This document shows, piece by piece, positions 1 to 8,274 of a stretch of 64,000 nt of DNA. A program made the position numbers and the translations under genes. The notes below the pieces were generated by a model, which was not told the DNA's origin, searched no databases, and saw only the letters and a program-made list of their open reading frames with translations. Within the stretch, counting starts at the first letter, position 1. The number at the start of each line of letters is the position of its first letter. Source of the DNA: AP-15 sp963787425 (lineage in GTDB: Bacteria; Pseudomonadota; Alphaproteobacteria; ATCC43930; CGMCC-115725); contig CAWBCV010000004.1 in the NCBI GenBank assembly GCA_963787425.1, forward strand, positions 310,001 through 374,000. The letters are read 5' to 3'.

Positions 1-20
1 CAGCCGGTCGATGACGCCCA

Positions 21-1238
21 ATGATCTATCAGAACTTTCAGACCTATTCCGACATGGCTGGACCGGTGCGGGCCTTTGCCGACATGGCTGCAGCCGCGCT
101 TGCCCACCCGTTCCCTGGAATGTCCCGCAATGGGCTCCATCGGGCCGGCGCAGCCGTCTGGGAGCTCGTTGCACGCGCACGGCTCAGCCACCATCGGCCC
201 GCCTTCGGGATTGACACGGTCGACATCGCTGGCCGGCTCGCCGCGGTGCGTGAGACCGCGGTTCATCGCACACCGTTCTGCACCCTCTTGCACCTCGAAA
301 AAGACGTCGCGCCGACGCAACCCCGAGTGCTCCTGGTGGCGCCGCTGTCGGGGCATTTTGCGACGTTGCTGCGTGGCACTGCGCAGACGCTTCTCGCCGA
401 CCACGATGTCTATATCACCGACTGGCACAACGCGCGCGACATCGGTTTGCGGCATGGCGAGTTCGGCTTCGACGAGTTTATCGATCACGTCATCACCTTT
501 TTACAGGTGCTTGGGCCCGGCGTGCATGTCGTCGGAGTGTGCCAGCCCTGCGTCGCGGTGCTCGCCGCGGTCGCGGTCATGGCCGAGGATTCCGATCCGG
601 CGCAGCCGCGCAGCATGACCTTGATGGCCGGCCCGATCGATGCGCGGGTCAACCCGACCGAGGTCAACCGGCTGGCGACGAGCCGGCCGATCGAATGGTT
701 CGAGCGCAACCTTATCGGGATCGTGCCGTTGCGCTATCCGGGCGCCTTGCGTCGCGTCTATCCCGGTTTTGTGCAGCTTGCTGCTTTTATGAGCATGAAC
801 GTGGACCGCCATGTCAAAGCCCAGATCGATCTTTTTTGCCATCTCGCCAATGGCGAAGACGAAAAGGCGGCGGCGATCCGCGCGTTCTATGACGAATACT
901 GCGCGGTCATGGATTTACCGGCCGAATTCTATCTTCAGACCGTGCGCACCGTGTTTCAGGAGCACTCGCTGCCGCTGGCAAAGTTCGAATGGCGCGGCCG
1001 GCGTATCGATGCGGGCGCGATCCGACGCACTGCGCTCCTCACCGTCGAAGGCGAGCGCGACGACATTTGCGGCGTCGGTCAGACATTGGCTGCGCAAGAA
1101 TTGTGCAGCGGCGTCAGGCCCTACATGAAGCGTCACCATGTCCAGACCGGCGTCGGCCATTACGGCGTCTTCGCCGGACGGCGCTGGAGCAGCTATATCT
1201 ATCCGATCCTGCGGAACGTCATCTACGCGAGCGACTGA
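21..1238 (+). CDS. phaZ: Intracellular polyhydroxyalkanoate (PHB) depolymerase
   Basis: This 405-residue protein is a cytoplasmic PHB depolymerase, which thiolyses or hydrolyses stored polyhydroxybutyrate to 3-hydroxybutyrate units. The N-terminus beginning MIYQNFQTYSDM is typical of the family. A lipase-box-like GVCQP motif at residues 172-176 places a cysteine (C174) where lipases have serine; cysteine is the nucleophile in characterised intracellular PhaZ enzymes. A late histidine in the GVGHYGVFAG stretch fits the catalytic His. Length matches the usual 400-430 residues. No clear ribosome binding site lies upstream, so the start rests on family N-termini. It may act with the 3-hydroxybutyrate dehydrogenase and acetoacetate decarboxylase near 52-53 kb (inference). 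Confidence 0.93.
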   Translation: MIYQNFQTYSDMAGPVRAFADMAAAALAHPFPGMSRNGLHRAGAAVWELVARARLSHHRPAFGIDTVDIAGRLAAVRETAVHRTPFCTLLHLEKDVAPTQPRVLLVAPLSGHFATLLRGTAQTLLADHDVYITDWHNARDIGLRHGEFGFDEFIDHVITFLQVLGPGVHVVGVCQPCVAVLAAVAVMAEDSDPAQPRSMTLMAGPIDARVNPTEVNRLATSRPIEWFERNLIGIVPLRYPGALRRVYPGFVQLAAFMSMNVDRHVKAQIDLFCHLANGEDEKAAAIRAFYDEYCAVMDLPAEFYLQTVRTVFQEHSLPLAKFEWRGRRIDAGAIRRTALLTVEGERDDICGVGQTLAAQELCSGVRPYMKRHHVQTGVGHYGVFAGRRWSSYIYPILRNVIYASD

Positions 1239-1250
1239 CCGCCAACCTGC

Positions 1251-1685
1251 TCAGCGACTCGCAGCGGGCGGTGCGGCCGCGGCGATCGCCGGCGGCGTGA
1301 TCTCAGTCGTGGCGAAATCGCCCGGCATGATGATCTCCATGAACTCCATATCGTCCGACCAGTCGTACAGACTGTGAATTATCCCCGGACGCTGGTGGAC
1401 GCAGTCGCCGGCCTCGACCAGGGTGTCGATGCCGTCATAGTCGAACTTCGCCCAGCCGCGGACCATGTAGACGACATGAACGTCCGCGGTGTGAAAATGG
1501 AAGCCGGTGCCGCCCTTTGCCTCGGCGCTCTTGACCTCGGCGCGCACCAGTTGCACCCGAACCTGGCCGTTAGTAGCTGCGGTAACCCCGGTGTCCTGGT
1601 AGACGAAAAACGAGCGCAGGCCGTCGCCGCAGTACCGGGCGGCGGGGGAATTTGCTTTCTGGTGGCTGAACGTCGTTTTGCCCAT
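1251..1685 (-). CDS. Cupin domain protein
   Basis: This 144-residue protein has one conserved beta-barrel cupin domain. The metal-binding histidine set is visible as FHFHTADVHVVYMVRG and, in the second motif, GDCVHQRPGIIHSLYDW. Such small cupins often bind a metal and act as dioxygenases, isomerases or sensors; the substrate cannot be read from the sequence. The start is the ATG at 1685, preceded by a GGGGAG ribosome binding site about 8 bases upstream, not the ATG further upstream at 1736. The C-terminal tail is Ala/Pro rich. It ends 12 bases from the convergent PHB depolymerase gene. Confidence 0.8.
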   Translation of the reverse strand: MGKTTFSHQKANSPAARYCGDGLRSFFVYQDTGVTAATNGQVRVQLVRAEVKSAEAKGGTGFHFHTADVHVVYMVRGWAKFDYDGIDTLVEAGDCVHQRPGIIHSLYDWSDDMEFMEIIMPGDFATTEITPPAIAAAAPPAASR

Positions 1686-2054
1686 GTTGCACTCCCCTCG
1701 TGAAATCCGGCGTCCCCACCCGCAGTTTATTCGCAATGATTATCCGCCGAAGTTTTTGCAGTGCAATAAACGAACCATCCGAAGCCTTAGAGCAGCTCAG
1801 AAATTATGACTGCACTGCACAAATAACCGGCACCAGCAATTCCGTCCGTCATTGCGAACCGCGAGGCTTGGCCCGCGGGGAAGCAATCTCGGGCCGCGGA
1901 GTGCTCGATCGGTCGAGATTGCTTCGTCGCGCCAGGCGCGCCTCGCAATGACAGCGGCGATTTGGTCGAAATCTGCTCTGATCTACGGCGGGCGGCGGCC
2001 GCTTAGGCCCCAGTTTACTTTCGCAACTGGTCGAAATGCCCGGTATTTACCAAT
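1686..2054. other. Intergenic stretch with a nested palindromic repeat
   Basis: No gene is supported here. The stretch lies between the start of the cupin gene and the end of the cysteine synthase gene. About 105 bases (1848-1952) form a nested inverted repeat described separately. The remainder is slightly AT-richer than the neighbouring genes and would contain the cupin promoter, although no clear -35/-10 pair was seen. Confidence 0.6.
1848..1952. repeat. Nested palindromic (REP-like) element
   Basis: Outer arms GTCATTGCGA (1848-1857) and TCGCAATGAC (1943-1952) are perfect reverse complements. Inner arms GAAGCAATCTC (1880-1890) and GAGATTGCTTC (1915-1925) are also perfect. This two-tier fold with GTCATTGCGA ends is like repeats scattered in Bradyrhizobium and relatives (recognised from memory). 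It lies in intergenic DNA and carries no ORF. Confidence 0.75.
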
Positions 2055-3104
2055 CTAACCACCCAAGCGCGCACTCGGCGTCGACCGCGAGATTTGCATC
2101 TCTTCCTCGGTCATGTCGGCTGGGATGTCCGCGAAGAGCGGAGTGCTCAGATATCGCTCACCTGTATCCGGCAGCATGCAAAGCACCGTGGCTCCCTTGG
2201 GAGCGTCCCCGCAAACCTGCAGCGCGCCGGCGAACGTCGCCCCGGCGGTGATCCCGACGAAAATCCCCTCCTTTTGGGCGAGCTCGCGGCTGCAATGCAT
2301 CGCGTCGGCATTGGAAACCGTCACAACACGATCGATTACCTGCATCGCCACCGCATCGCCCGTCAGTTTCGGAATAAAGTCGGGGCTCCACCCCTGCATG
2401 GGATGCGGTTTCCAGGACGGGTGGGCCGCCGCAGCAGACCCGTCCGGCTGCCGCTGCTGTGGGGCGTGGCTCGTGAGCATTGGCGCGTCCGCCGGCTCGC
2501 AGACCACGATCTTCGTCTCCGGCCGTTCCTTGGCGAGGACCCGCGCGACGCCTTTCAGAGTGCCGCCGGTGCCGAACCCGGTGACCCAATAATCCAGCGG
2601 CTCGCCTTCGAAATCCGCCAGGATCTCTCTTGCGGTGGTGCGGGAATGCATGTCGGCGTTGGCCTCGTTCTCGAACTGCCGCGTCAAAAACCAGCCGTGC
2701 GCCTCGGCAAGCTCGACGGCCTTTTTGACCATGCCCATGCCGCGTTCGGCTGCCGGAGTAAGCACTACTTTCGCCCCGAGAAAACGCATCAGCTTGCGGC
2801 GCTCGACGCTGAACGTCTCGGCCATTGTGACGACCAGCGGATACCCCTTCTGTGCGCACACCATCGCCAGGCCGATGCCGGTATTGCCGCTCGTCGCCTC
2901 GATGACGGTCTGCCCTGGCCTCAGCCTGGCGGTCCGCTCCGCGTCCTCGATCACCCCAAGCGCCAGCCGGTCCTTGACCGAGCCCAGAGGGTTGAAGGCT
3001 TCAATTTTGACGAACAAATTAACGTCCGGAGGGGCGAGCTTCCCGATCCTGACCACGGGCGTATTCCCAACCGTCTCTAGGATGTTCGCGAACTTGCGCC
3101 CCAT
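2055..3104 (-). CDS. cysK: Cysteine synthase A (O-acetylserine sulfhydrylase)
   Basis: This 349-residue PLP enzyme makes cysteine from O-acetylserine and sulfide. The PLP-lysine sits in the NPLGSVKDR motif near residue 40, and the substrate loop is EATSGNTGIG. The glycine loop TGFGTGGTLKG binds the PLP phosphate. The start is the ATG at 3104, preceded by an AAGGGGG ribosome binding site; the alternative start at 3146 adds an unconserved leader. An insertion of about 30 residues with Gln/Pro/Trp (around 'APQQRQPDGS') before GWSPDFIPKL is longer than in Escherichia coli CysK but is common in alphaproteobacterial forms. It is transcribed alone or downstream of nothing obvious. Confidence 0.9.
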   Translation of the reverse strand: MGRKFANILETVGNTPVVRIGKLAPPDVNLFVKIEAFNPLGSVKDRLALGVIEDAERTARLRPGQTVIEATSGNTGIGLAMVCAQKGYPLVVTMAETFSVERRKLMRFLGAKVVLTPAAERGMGMVKKAVELAEAHGWFLTRQFENEANADMHSRTTAREILADFEGEPLDYWVTGFGTGGTLKGVARVLAKERPETKIVVCEPADAPMLTSHAPQQRQPDGSAAAAHPSWKPHPMQGWSPDFIPKLTGDAVAMQVIDRVVTVSNADAMHCSRELAQKEGIFVGITAGATFAGALQVCGDAPKGATVLCMLPDTGERYLSTPLFADIPADMTEEEMQISRSTPSARLGG

Positions 3105-3153
3105 ATCGCCCCCTTTATCTCTGGTCGAGCGGGCATAACCCGCCACAGGTCAC

Positions 3154-4911
3154 TCACTCCGGCATTCCTGCCAGCCTTAGCCCCTCAGCCATCCGATCCA
3201 GCGTCGGCTGCGAAAAGACGAGGGCCGACATAACCTTCGAGATGGTCAGGTCGGGATATTCCTGCAACAGCCGCGACAGGCCGGCGCGCGCTTCCGCCTC
3301 CCGGCCAAGCAGGGCGTAGGCCGGGACGAGATTGCGGTAGACCCAGGTCGCGCTAGGCTGCTCCAGCAGGCCCTTTTCGAACCAGAGGACGGTCTCGGGG
3401 TACCGGCCGGCGACGAAATGTGCGCCGCCGATGCCGATGAACGCGTTGAAGTTCATCGGGTCGAACGGGCTGAGACGAAGGGCGCGCTTGAAATGCTCGA
3501 TCGCCGCATCTGCCCGATCGAGATAGGATTCCAACCAGCCGCTGCGGTTCCACGCCCAGGCCGAGTTCGGGTCGAGCGTCAATGCTTTTCCGAGCATGCG
3601 AGCGGCGATCTCGTAGTTGCGAACGATCGTATGGGCCGCCCCCAGCACTGTCAGGACGGTCGGATCCTCGCCGCCGAGCGCGGCCGCCGCCTGCGTCAGG
3701 CGCAGCGTCTCGGTGCGCGCACCGTCCAGGTCCGCCGTCCAGTTGTAGACGCTTTGCTGCGCGTGGCACCACGCGGCGAGCGAAAGGGCTAGCTGATAGT
3801 CGGGCTCGATCGCGATCGCCTGATCGAGCAACTTCAGCGCCTCGGCATTGGCACCGCGTTCCAGCGACCATACGCTCGGATAGGCACGCAGCACCAGATC
3901 ATAGGCATCGAGGCTTTCCGGCCGCTTGCGGCGCGACCGCTCGATCTCGGCAGAGCGAACCGATGGCTGAATGGCACCAACGACCAATTCGGTAATTCGG
4001 TCTTGCAGGTCGAAGACGTCCGTCATGGCGCCTTCGTACCTGTCTGCCCAGAGATGGTTACCGGAAGGTCCGTCGATCAGCTGGGCGCTAATGCGAACGC
4101 GGTTGCCCGACCTGCGCACGCTTCCCTCGATCAGATAGCGCACCCCCAGTTCCCGACTGATCTGCTGCACGGGAACGGCCCGCCTCTTGTAGCTGAAGGC
4201 GGAATTGCGCGCGATGACGAAGAAATCCCGTACGCGGCACAGCGCGGCGGTGATGTCTTCGACCATGCCGTCGGCGAAATAATCCTGTTCGGGGTCGCCG
4301 CTCATGTTTTGGAACGGCAACACCGCCAGCGACGGCTTGTCCGGCAGCGGGAAGCCGGCGCGGGCCGGGGCCGTCGCAGCAATGTCAGCCGCCACTCGAT
4401 AAACCCCGATCGGGCGGGCGATATTTTTCAGACTGTGCTCGCCGATGTCGTTGAAGGCGAGGTCGAGCTTGCCGGCGGCGTCCTCCTGCACCCTTGCCGA
4501 AACACAGATGCCGCCCGGCTCCGCCAGGGCTTCGAGCCGGGCGGCGACGTTGACCCCGTCACCAAGGATGTCACCCTCCTCCACGACGATGTCGCCTTGA
4601 TGGAGGCCAATGCGGAATTCAATCCGTTCCGGGGCGGGTGTCCCGGCATTGCGCCCGGCCATCGCCTGCTGCACCTCGGTCGCGCAACGCAAAGCGTCCA
4701 CCACGCTGGCGAATTCGACGAGCAATCCGTCGCCGGTGGTCTTGACCAACCGGCCGCGATGTGCGGCGATCTTGGGGTCAATCAATTCGCGGCGGTGCGC
4801 CTTCAGGCGTGCCAGCGTGCCTTCCTCGTCGACGCCCATCAACCGACTGTAGCCGGCAATATCGGCCGCGAGGATGGCCGCTAACCGGCGCTCCGCACGC
4901 TCCCCGCTCAT
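3154..4911 (-). CDS. Class III adenylate/guanylate cyclase with TolB-like and TPR region
   Basis: This 585-residue protein joins a class III nucleotide cyclase domain (about residues 1-190; metal aspartates in AADIAGYSRL and TTGDGLLVEF, and the GDGVNVAARLE stretch) to a TolB-like segment (SLAVLPFQNMSGDPEQDYFADG) and a C-terminal block of tetratricopeptide repeats. Rhizobia carry many such proteins; most have no known signal. No signal peptide or membrane helix is evident, so it is probably cytoplasmic. The start at 4911 gives the usual MSGERAERRLAAILAADIAGYS beginning; an ATG at 4941 is possible, but longer versions would run over the divergent gene at 5112. Nucleotide specificity (cAMP or cGMP) cannot be fixed here. 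Confidence 0.87.
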   Translation of the reverse strand: MSGERAERRLAAILAADIAGYSRLMGVDEEGTLARLKAHRRELIDPKIAAHRGRLVKTTGDGLLVEFASVVDALRCATEVQQAMAGRNAGTPAPERIEFRIGLHQGDIVVEEGDILGDGVNVAARLEALAEPGGICVSARVQEDAAGKLDLAFNDIGEHSLKNIARPIGVYRVAADIAATAPARAGFPLPDKPSLAVLPFQNMSGDPEQDYFADGMVEDITAALCRVRDFFVIARNSAFSYKRRAVPVQQISRELGVRYLIEGSVRRSGNRVRISAQLIDGPSGNHLWADRYEGAMTDVFDLQDRITELVVGAIQPSVRSAEIERSRRKRPESLDAYDLVLRAYPSVWSLERGANAEALKLLDQAIAIEPDYQLALSLAAWCHAQQSVYNWTADLDGARTETLRLTQAAAALGGEDPTVLTVLGAAHTIVRNYEIAARMLGKALTLDPNSAWAWNRSGWLESYLDRADAAIEHFKRALRLSPFDPMNFNAFIGIGGAHFVAGRYPETVLWFEKGLLEQPSATWVYRNLVPAYALLGREAEARAGLSRLLQEYPDLTISKVMSALVFSQPTLDRMAEGLRLAGMPE

Positions 4912-5111
4912 CTGCTGGCGTTCCCGAGGATAAACTGACATCGAGGATATTATGGAATTTGAAATAACGCGAGCGCCGGTTCGCCTCGCACGCGTTGTTG
5001 CCGGCGGCAATGGCGGCCCAACCGGCAGGTTGCCAAACAGGAAAGCCCGCTTGACAGTGGCCACTCGCGGCAGAGTTCTAGCGAGCCACGTCGGTTCAGG
5101 AAGGTCTTGAT

Positions 5112-6185
5112 ATGCCAGTGGAGATGATCGGCTGGATCGCACCGCGCGTCTCGTCGGAGCTGATCCCACCGGCTGGACCTCCGTTTGATGCCAACGTGAT
5201 TGCCGAGACGGCGCGCATTCACGAGCGGGCCGGCTTCGACCGCGTGCTGATCGGCTACTTCTCGGGCGCGCCTGACGGGTTTCTGGTTGGGGCGCACGCC
5301 GCGTCGGTCACCGAGCGGCTCGGTTTCCTCTTGGCGCATCGCCCCGGATTTGTGGCGCCGCCGGTTGCCGCGCGCAAGCTGGCAACCTTGGACCAGCTCT
5401 GCGGTGGCCGCCTCGCCGTGCACATCATTGCCGGCGGCAGCGACGCCGACCAGGCCAAAGACGGCGACTGGACGGATCATGACGCGCGCTACCGCCGCGC
5501 CGGGGAGTACCTGTCGCTGCTGCGCCGGACCTGGACCGAGCCAGCGCCGTTCGACCACGCGGGCGAATTCTACCGGACCCGCGGGACTTATTCGGAAATC
5601 CGCTGCCGCCAGCAGCCCTATATCCCGATCTACGGCGGCGGCGGGTCCGACGCGGCGATCCGGGCGCTGGCCCCGCATGTCGACATCTTCATGCTGTGGG
5701 GCGAGCCGCTGAAGGAGACGGCCCTGTTCATCGAGCGCGTGCGAAAGGAAGCGGCGCTCCATGGCCGCAGTCCGGCCTTCAGCCTCTCGACCCGTCCGAT
5801 CCTCGCGGCAACCGAAGGCGAAGCCTGGGACCGGGCCAAGGCCATCCTCGACCGCGTGCTGATCAATCGCGGCAGCGCTCCGGCGCCCCAGCGCCAGAAT
5901 GTCGGCTCCCAGCGGCTATTACAGGCCGCCGCCGACGCCGAGTTGCACGACACCTGCTTGTGGACCTCCCTCGCCGTCGCAACGGGCGCGCAAGGCAACT
6001 CGACCGCCCTCGTCGGCACGCCCGAAACAGTCGCGAACGCGCTGCTCGAATACTATAAACTCGGTGCTACCAGCCTGTTGATCCGCGGATACGACCCCTG
6101 GCCAGACGCCATCCAGTATGGCGAAGAACTGATCCCGCGCGTCCGCGAACTGGTCGCCGCCCATGACATCGCGACGACTTCCTGA
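5112..6185 (+). CDS. LLM-class flavin-dependent oxidoreductase (alkanesulfonate monooxygenase-like)
   Basis: This 357-residue protein belongs to the luciferase-like monooxygenases and resembles SsuD, the FMNH2-dependent alkanesulfonate monooxygenase. Family features visible are the early ETARIHERAGFDRVLIGY strand-helix, LGFLLAHRPGFVAPPVAARK, and the HIIAGGSDADQAKDGD region. The C-terminal TALVGTPETVANALLEYYKLG is the usual closing motif. An AGGAAGG ribosome binding site precedes the ATG. No flavin reductase or sulfonate transporter is adjacent, so the substrate stays open. It is divergent from the cyclase gene with about 200 bases between them. Confidence 0.85.
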   Translation: MPVEMIGWIAPRVSSELIPPAGPPFDANVIAETARIHERAGFDRVLIGYFSGAPDGFLVGAHAASVTERLGFLLAHRPGFVAPPVAARKLATLDQLCGGRLAVHIIAGGSDADQAKDGDWTDHDARYRRAGEYLSLLRRTWTEPAPFDHAGEFYRTRGTYSEIRCRQQPYIPIYGGGGSDAAIRALAPHVDIFMLWGEPLKETALFIERVRKEAALHGRSPAFSLSTRPILAATEGEAWDRAKAILDRVLINRGSAPAPQRQNVGSQRLLQAAADAELHDTCLWTSLAVATGAQGNSTALVGTPETVANALLEYYKLGATSLLIRGYDPWPDAIQYGEELIPRVRELVAAHDIATTS

Positions 6186-6198
6186 AAACACTAAATGG

Positions 6199-6277
6199 TA
6201 GGCGGATTGGCGGAGCGTAATCCGCCACGCAAGCCAACGAGGGAACCGGCGGATGGCGCTACGCTTATCCGCCCTAC
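6199..6277. repeat. Palindromic repeat (GTAGGCGGAT type)
   Basis: GTAGGCGGAT (6199-6208) matches the reverse complement of ATCCGCCCTAC (6267-6277) apart from one extra base. Two internal blocks, GGCGGAGCGTAATCCGCC and GGCGGATGGCGCTACGC, are themselves partly palindromic around the short word AGCGTA/TACGCT. It lies between two convergent genes, a normal site for REP/BIME-like elements. A terminator role is possible but no T-run follows. Confidence 0.65.
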
Positions 6278-6330
6278 GGTCGCCTGCAATGACGGTCGGA
6301 ATTGGTGGGGTAACCTGATGGGAATGCGCG

Positions 6331-7548
6331 CTAGCGCAGGCGGGGGCCGGGGTCGAGGCCGAGATACACGCGGCCGCCGATCGGGTACCATTCGGGCGCG
6401 AGGGTGACCGTCTGGCCGACGGTGTGCAGGTCGCGCCAGCACTCGGCGAGGCGGCTTTCGCGCTTGAATGATGTGCTGCCGCCGTGCCGGTACATCAAAT
6501 CCATCGCCTCGCGCGCGCAGTCGGCGGCGTAGACCGCGGCCAGCCGGCAGCGGGCGCGCTGCTCGAGGGTGGTCTCCTTGCCGGAAGCGACCGTGTTCCA
6601 CAGCTCGGCGATCATCGTGCTGCGGTAGGCGCGCCCAGCATTGAGGATGGCGTCGGCCCGGCCAACAGCATCCTGCACCTGCGGGCTATCACAGAGCAAC
6701 CCGACGGGGCGGCCGCGCGGCTGCTTGCCCCCCGCCAGCTCGATCAGCGCGTCGATACCGGCCCGCGCGATGCCGGTGATCACCGCGCTGTGATGCGGCC
6801 CGACCCAGCACTGGACCGGCAGCTGATAGGTGACGCCCGGCCAGCGCGACCATTGGTTCTCGAGGGGAATGCCGACTTGCGGCATCGTGCGCCGCTCCGG
6901 CAGGAACACGTCCTCGACCGTCCAGTCGAAGCTGCCGGTGCCGCGCAGCCCGGTGACGTCCCAGCTCCCCGGCACGATCTCCGCTTCCGGGCGCGCAAAC
7001 ACGCCGCGCCAGTAGAGCGAGCCGCCTTGCGGGTGCCGGCGCGGCTGGCCGTCATCGCCGAGCACCTGGAAGCTCGCGAGCATCCAGCTCGCCTCCTGAC
7101 AGCCGGTGCCGAACTGCCATCTGCCGGTGACCCGGTAGCCGCCCTCGACCGGCACCCCCTGCCCGCCGCCCGGCACCGCAGTGCCGGCGATGATCGTGTC
7201 GGCGCGCTTGGCATAGATCTCGTGCACTCCCGCGTCCGGCAAGCCGAGCGTCACGAGCTGGCCGACGCCGCCATTGCCGAGGTTCCAGCCAACCGAGCCG
7301 GCGCCTTCGGCTAAAAGCTCCACGGCGCGCAGATAGGTCAGCGGGTCGACCTCTAGGCCGCCCAGCTCGCGCGGGATGACCATCCGGTAGAACCCGGCGG
7401 CACGCAACTGTTCGACCAACGCTTTCGGCAGGCGCTGCGCGCGCTCGATCTCCTCACGGTAGCTGCGGAGCTCCGGCTGCAGCGCCGCCGCCGCCTGCAC
7501 CACGGGTTGCGCGTCGATATCCGCCGGTAAGTGCGTGTCTTCCGCCAT
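6331..7548 (-). CDS. Acyl-CoA dehydrogenase-fold flavoprotein (probable group D monooxygenase)
   Basis: This 405-residue protein has the acyl-CoA dehydrogenase fold: helical N-terminus with PRELGGLEVDPLTYLRAVELLA, middle beta domain (FGTGCQEASWML, VTGLRGTGSFDWTVEDVFLP), and C-terminal helices with the ACAD-like YRHGGSTSFKRESRLAECWRDLH. The C-terminal part is the type found in flavin-dependent hydroxylases such as HpaC-coupled p-hydroxyphenylacetate hydroxylase and DszC-like enzymes, more than true acyl-CoA dehydrogenases. The start at 7548 is preferred because a GGGGA site sits about 9 bases before it and would touch the ATG at 7557. The reductase partner is not next to it. Confidence 0.82.
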   Translation of the reverse strand: MAEDTHLPADIDAQPVVQAAAALQPELRSYREEIERAQRLPKALVEQLRAAGFYRMVIPRELGGLEVDPLTYLRAVELLAEGAGSVGWNLGNGGVGQLVTLGLPDAGVHEIYAKRADTIIAGTAVPGGGQGVPVEGGYRVTGRWQFGTGCQEASWMLASFQVLGDDGQPRRHPQGGSLYWRGVFARPEAEIVPGSWDVTGLRGTGSFDWTVEDVFLPERRTMPQVGIPLENQWSRWPGVTYQLPVQCWVGPHHSAVITGIARAGIDALIELAGGKQPRGRPVGLLCDSPQVQDAVGRADAILNAGRAYRSTMIAELWNTVASGKETTLEQRARCRLAAVYAADCAREAMDLMYRHGGSTSFKRESRLAECWRDLHTVGQTVTLAPEWYPIGGRVYLGLDPGPRLR

Positions 7549-7579
7549 CGTGTACATTCCCCTTCATGCCACGGCGCCT

Positions 7580-8251
7580 TCAACCGAGTTGCGGCCAGCC
7601 ACGACGCTGATAGGCACCGTCCCAGAACAGCAATTCATACTGGCAGGCGCGGATAAAGGCCGCCAGCATCTTGGCGCGGGTTGCCGCGGTCGCGGCATCG
7701 GCCGCCCGATCGGTTATCGCGATGACCGTCCGCACTGCCTCGCCGAAGCGCTCGTCGGCATAGGTATCGATCCACGCCTTGTACGGGTTCTGCGGCGCGG
7801 CTGTACGAGCGATCGCGCACCCGACATCCCAATAAATCCAAAAGCAGGGCAATAAGGCAGCGACCAGCACTTCCCAAGGATCATGATAGGCCGCTGCGAT
7901 TAGGTAGCTGGTGTAGGCGAGACAGTCCGGCGACGGCTCGGCATCGGCAATGCCGGCCGGGTCCACGCCAAAGTCCCACAAATAGCGGCCGTGCAAAGCC
8001 TGCTCGACGGCGATGGCCCCCAGAGCGGATTGCGCGAAGGACTGCATCGTCGCCGTGTCCGGGGCTTTGGCCGCAGAGATCGCGAGCGCACGGGAGAACT
8101 GGCCGAGATAAATCGCGTCTTGAATGATGTAGGTCTGAAACCGGTCGCGACTGAGCGAACCCGCCGCGAGTTCTGTGTTGAAGGGGAGGTTGTGGATTGC
8201 TGCCCGCAAGGATGTGCTGCGCTGCCAGGCCTTTCCAGAAAATCGGGTCAT
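7580..8251 (-). CDS. tenA: TenA family thiaminase II / aminopyrimidine aminohydrolase
   Basis: This 223-residue protein belongs to TenA, which hydrolyses thiamin breakdown products (aminopyrimidine salvage). The active-site residues known from Bacillus TenA are in place: Asp45 in YIIQDAIYL, Cys136 in LLPCFWIY and Glu206 in CQYELLFWDGAY. The start at 8251 avoids overlap with the upstream ribonucleotide reductase gene, whose stop lies 23 bases before it; an upstream start at 8359 would overlap that gene. The two genes are probably co-transcribed. No thiamin-pyrophosphate riboswitch was recognised upstream. Confidence 0.87.
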   Translation of the reverse strand: MTRFSGKAWQRSTSLRAAIHNLPFNTELAAGSLSRDRFQTYIIQDAIYLGQFSRALAISAAKAPDTATMQSFAQSALGAIAVEQALHGRYLWDFGVDPAGIADAEPSPDCLAYTSYLIAAAYHDPWEVLVAALLPCFWIYWDVGCAIARTAAPQNPYKAWIDTYADERFGEAVRTVIAITDRAADAATAATRAKMLAAFIRACQYELLFWDGAYQRRGWPQLG

Positions 8252-8274
8252 GCCTACTGTGTCTCCGCGGGTCG

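Noticed and set aside
4950..5762. Long minus-strand frame of 270 residues
   Set aside because: It lies opposite the well-supported LLM oxidoreductase gene, has no recognisable family and no ribosome binding site; it is a frame of high-GC DNA.
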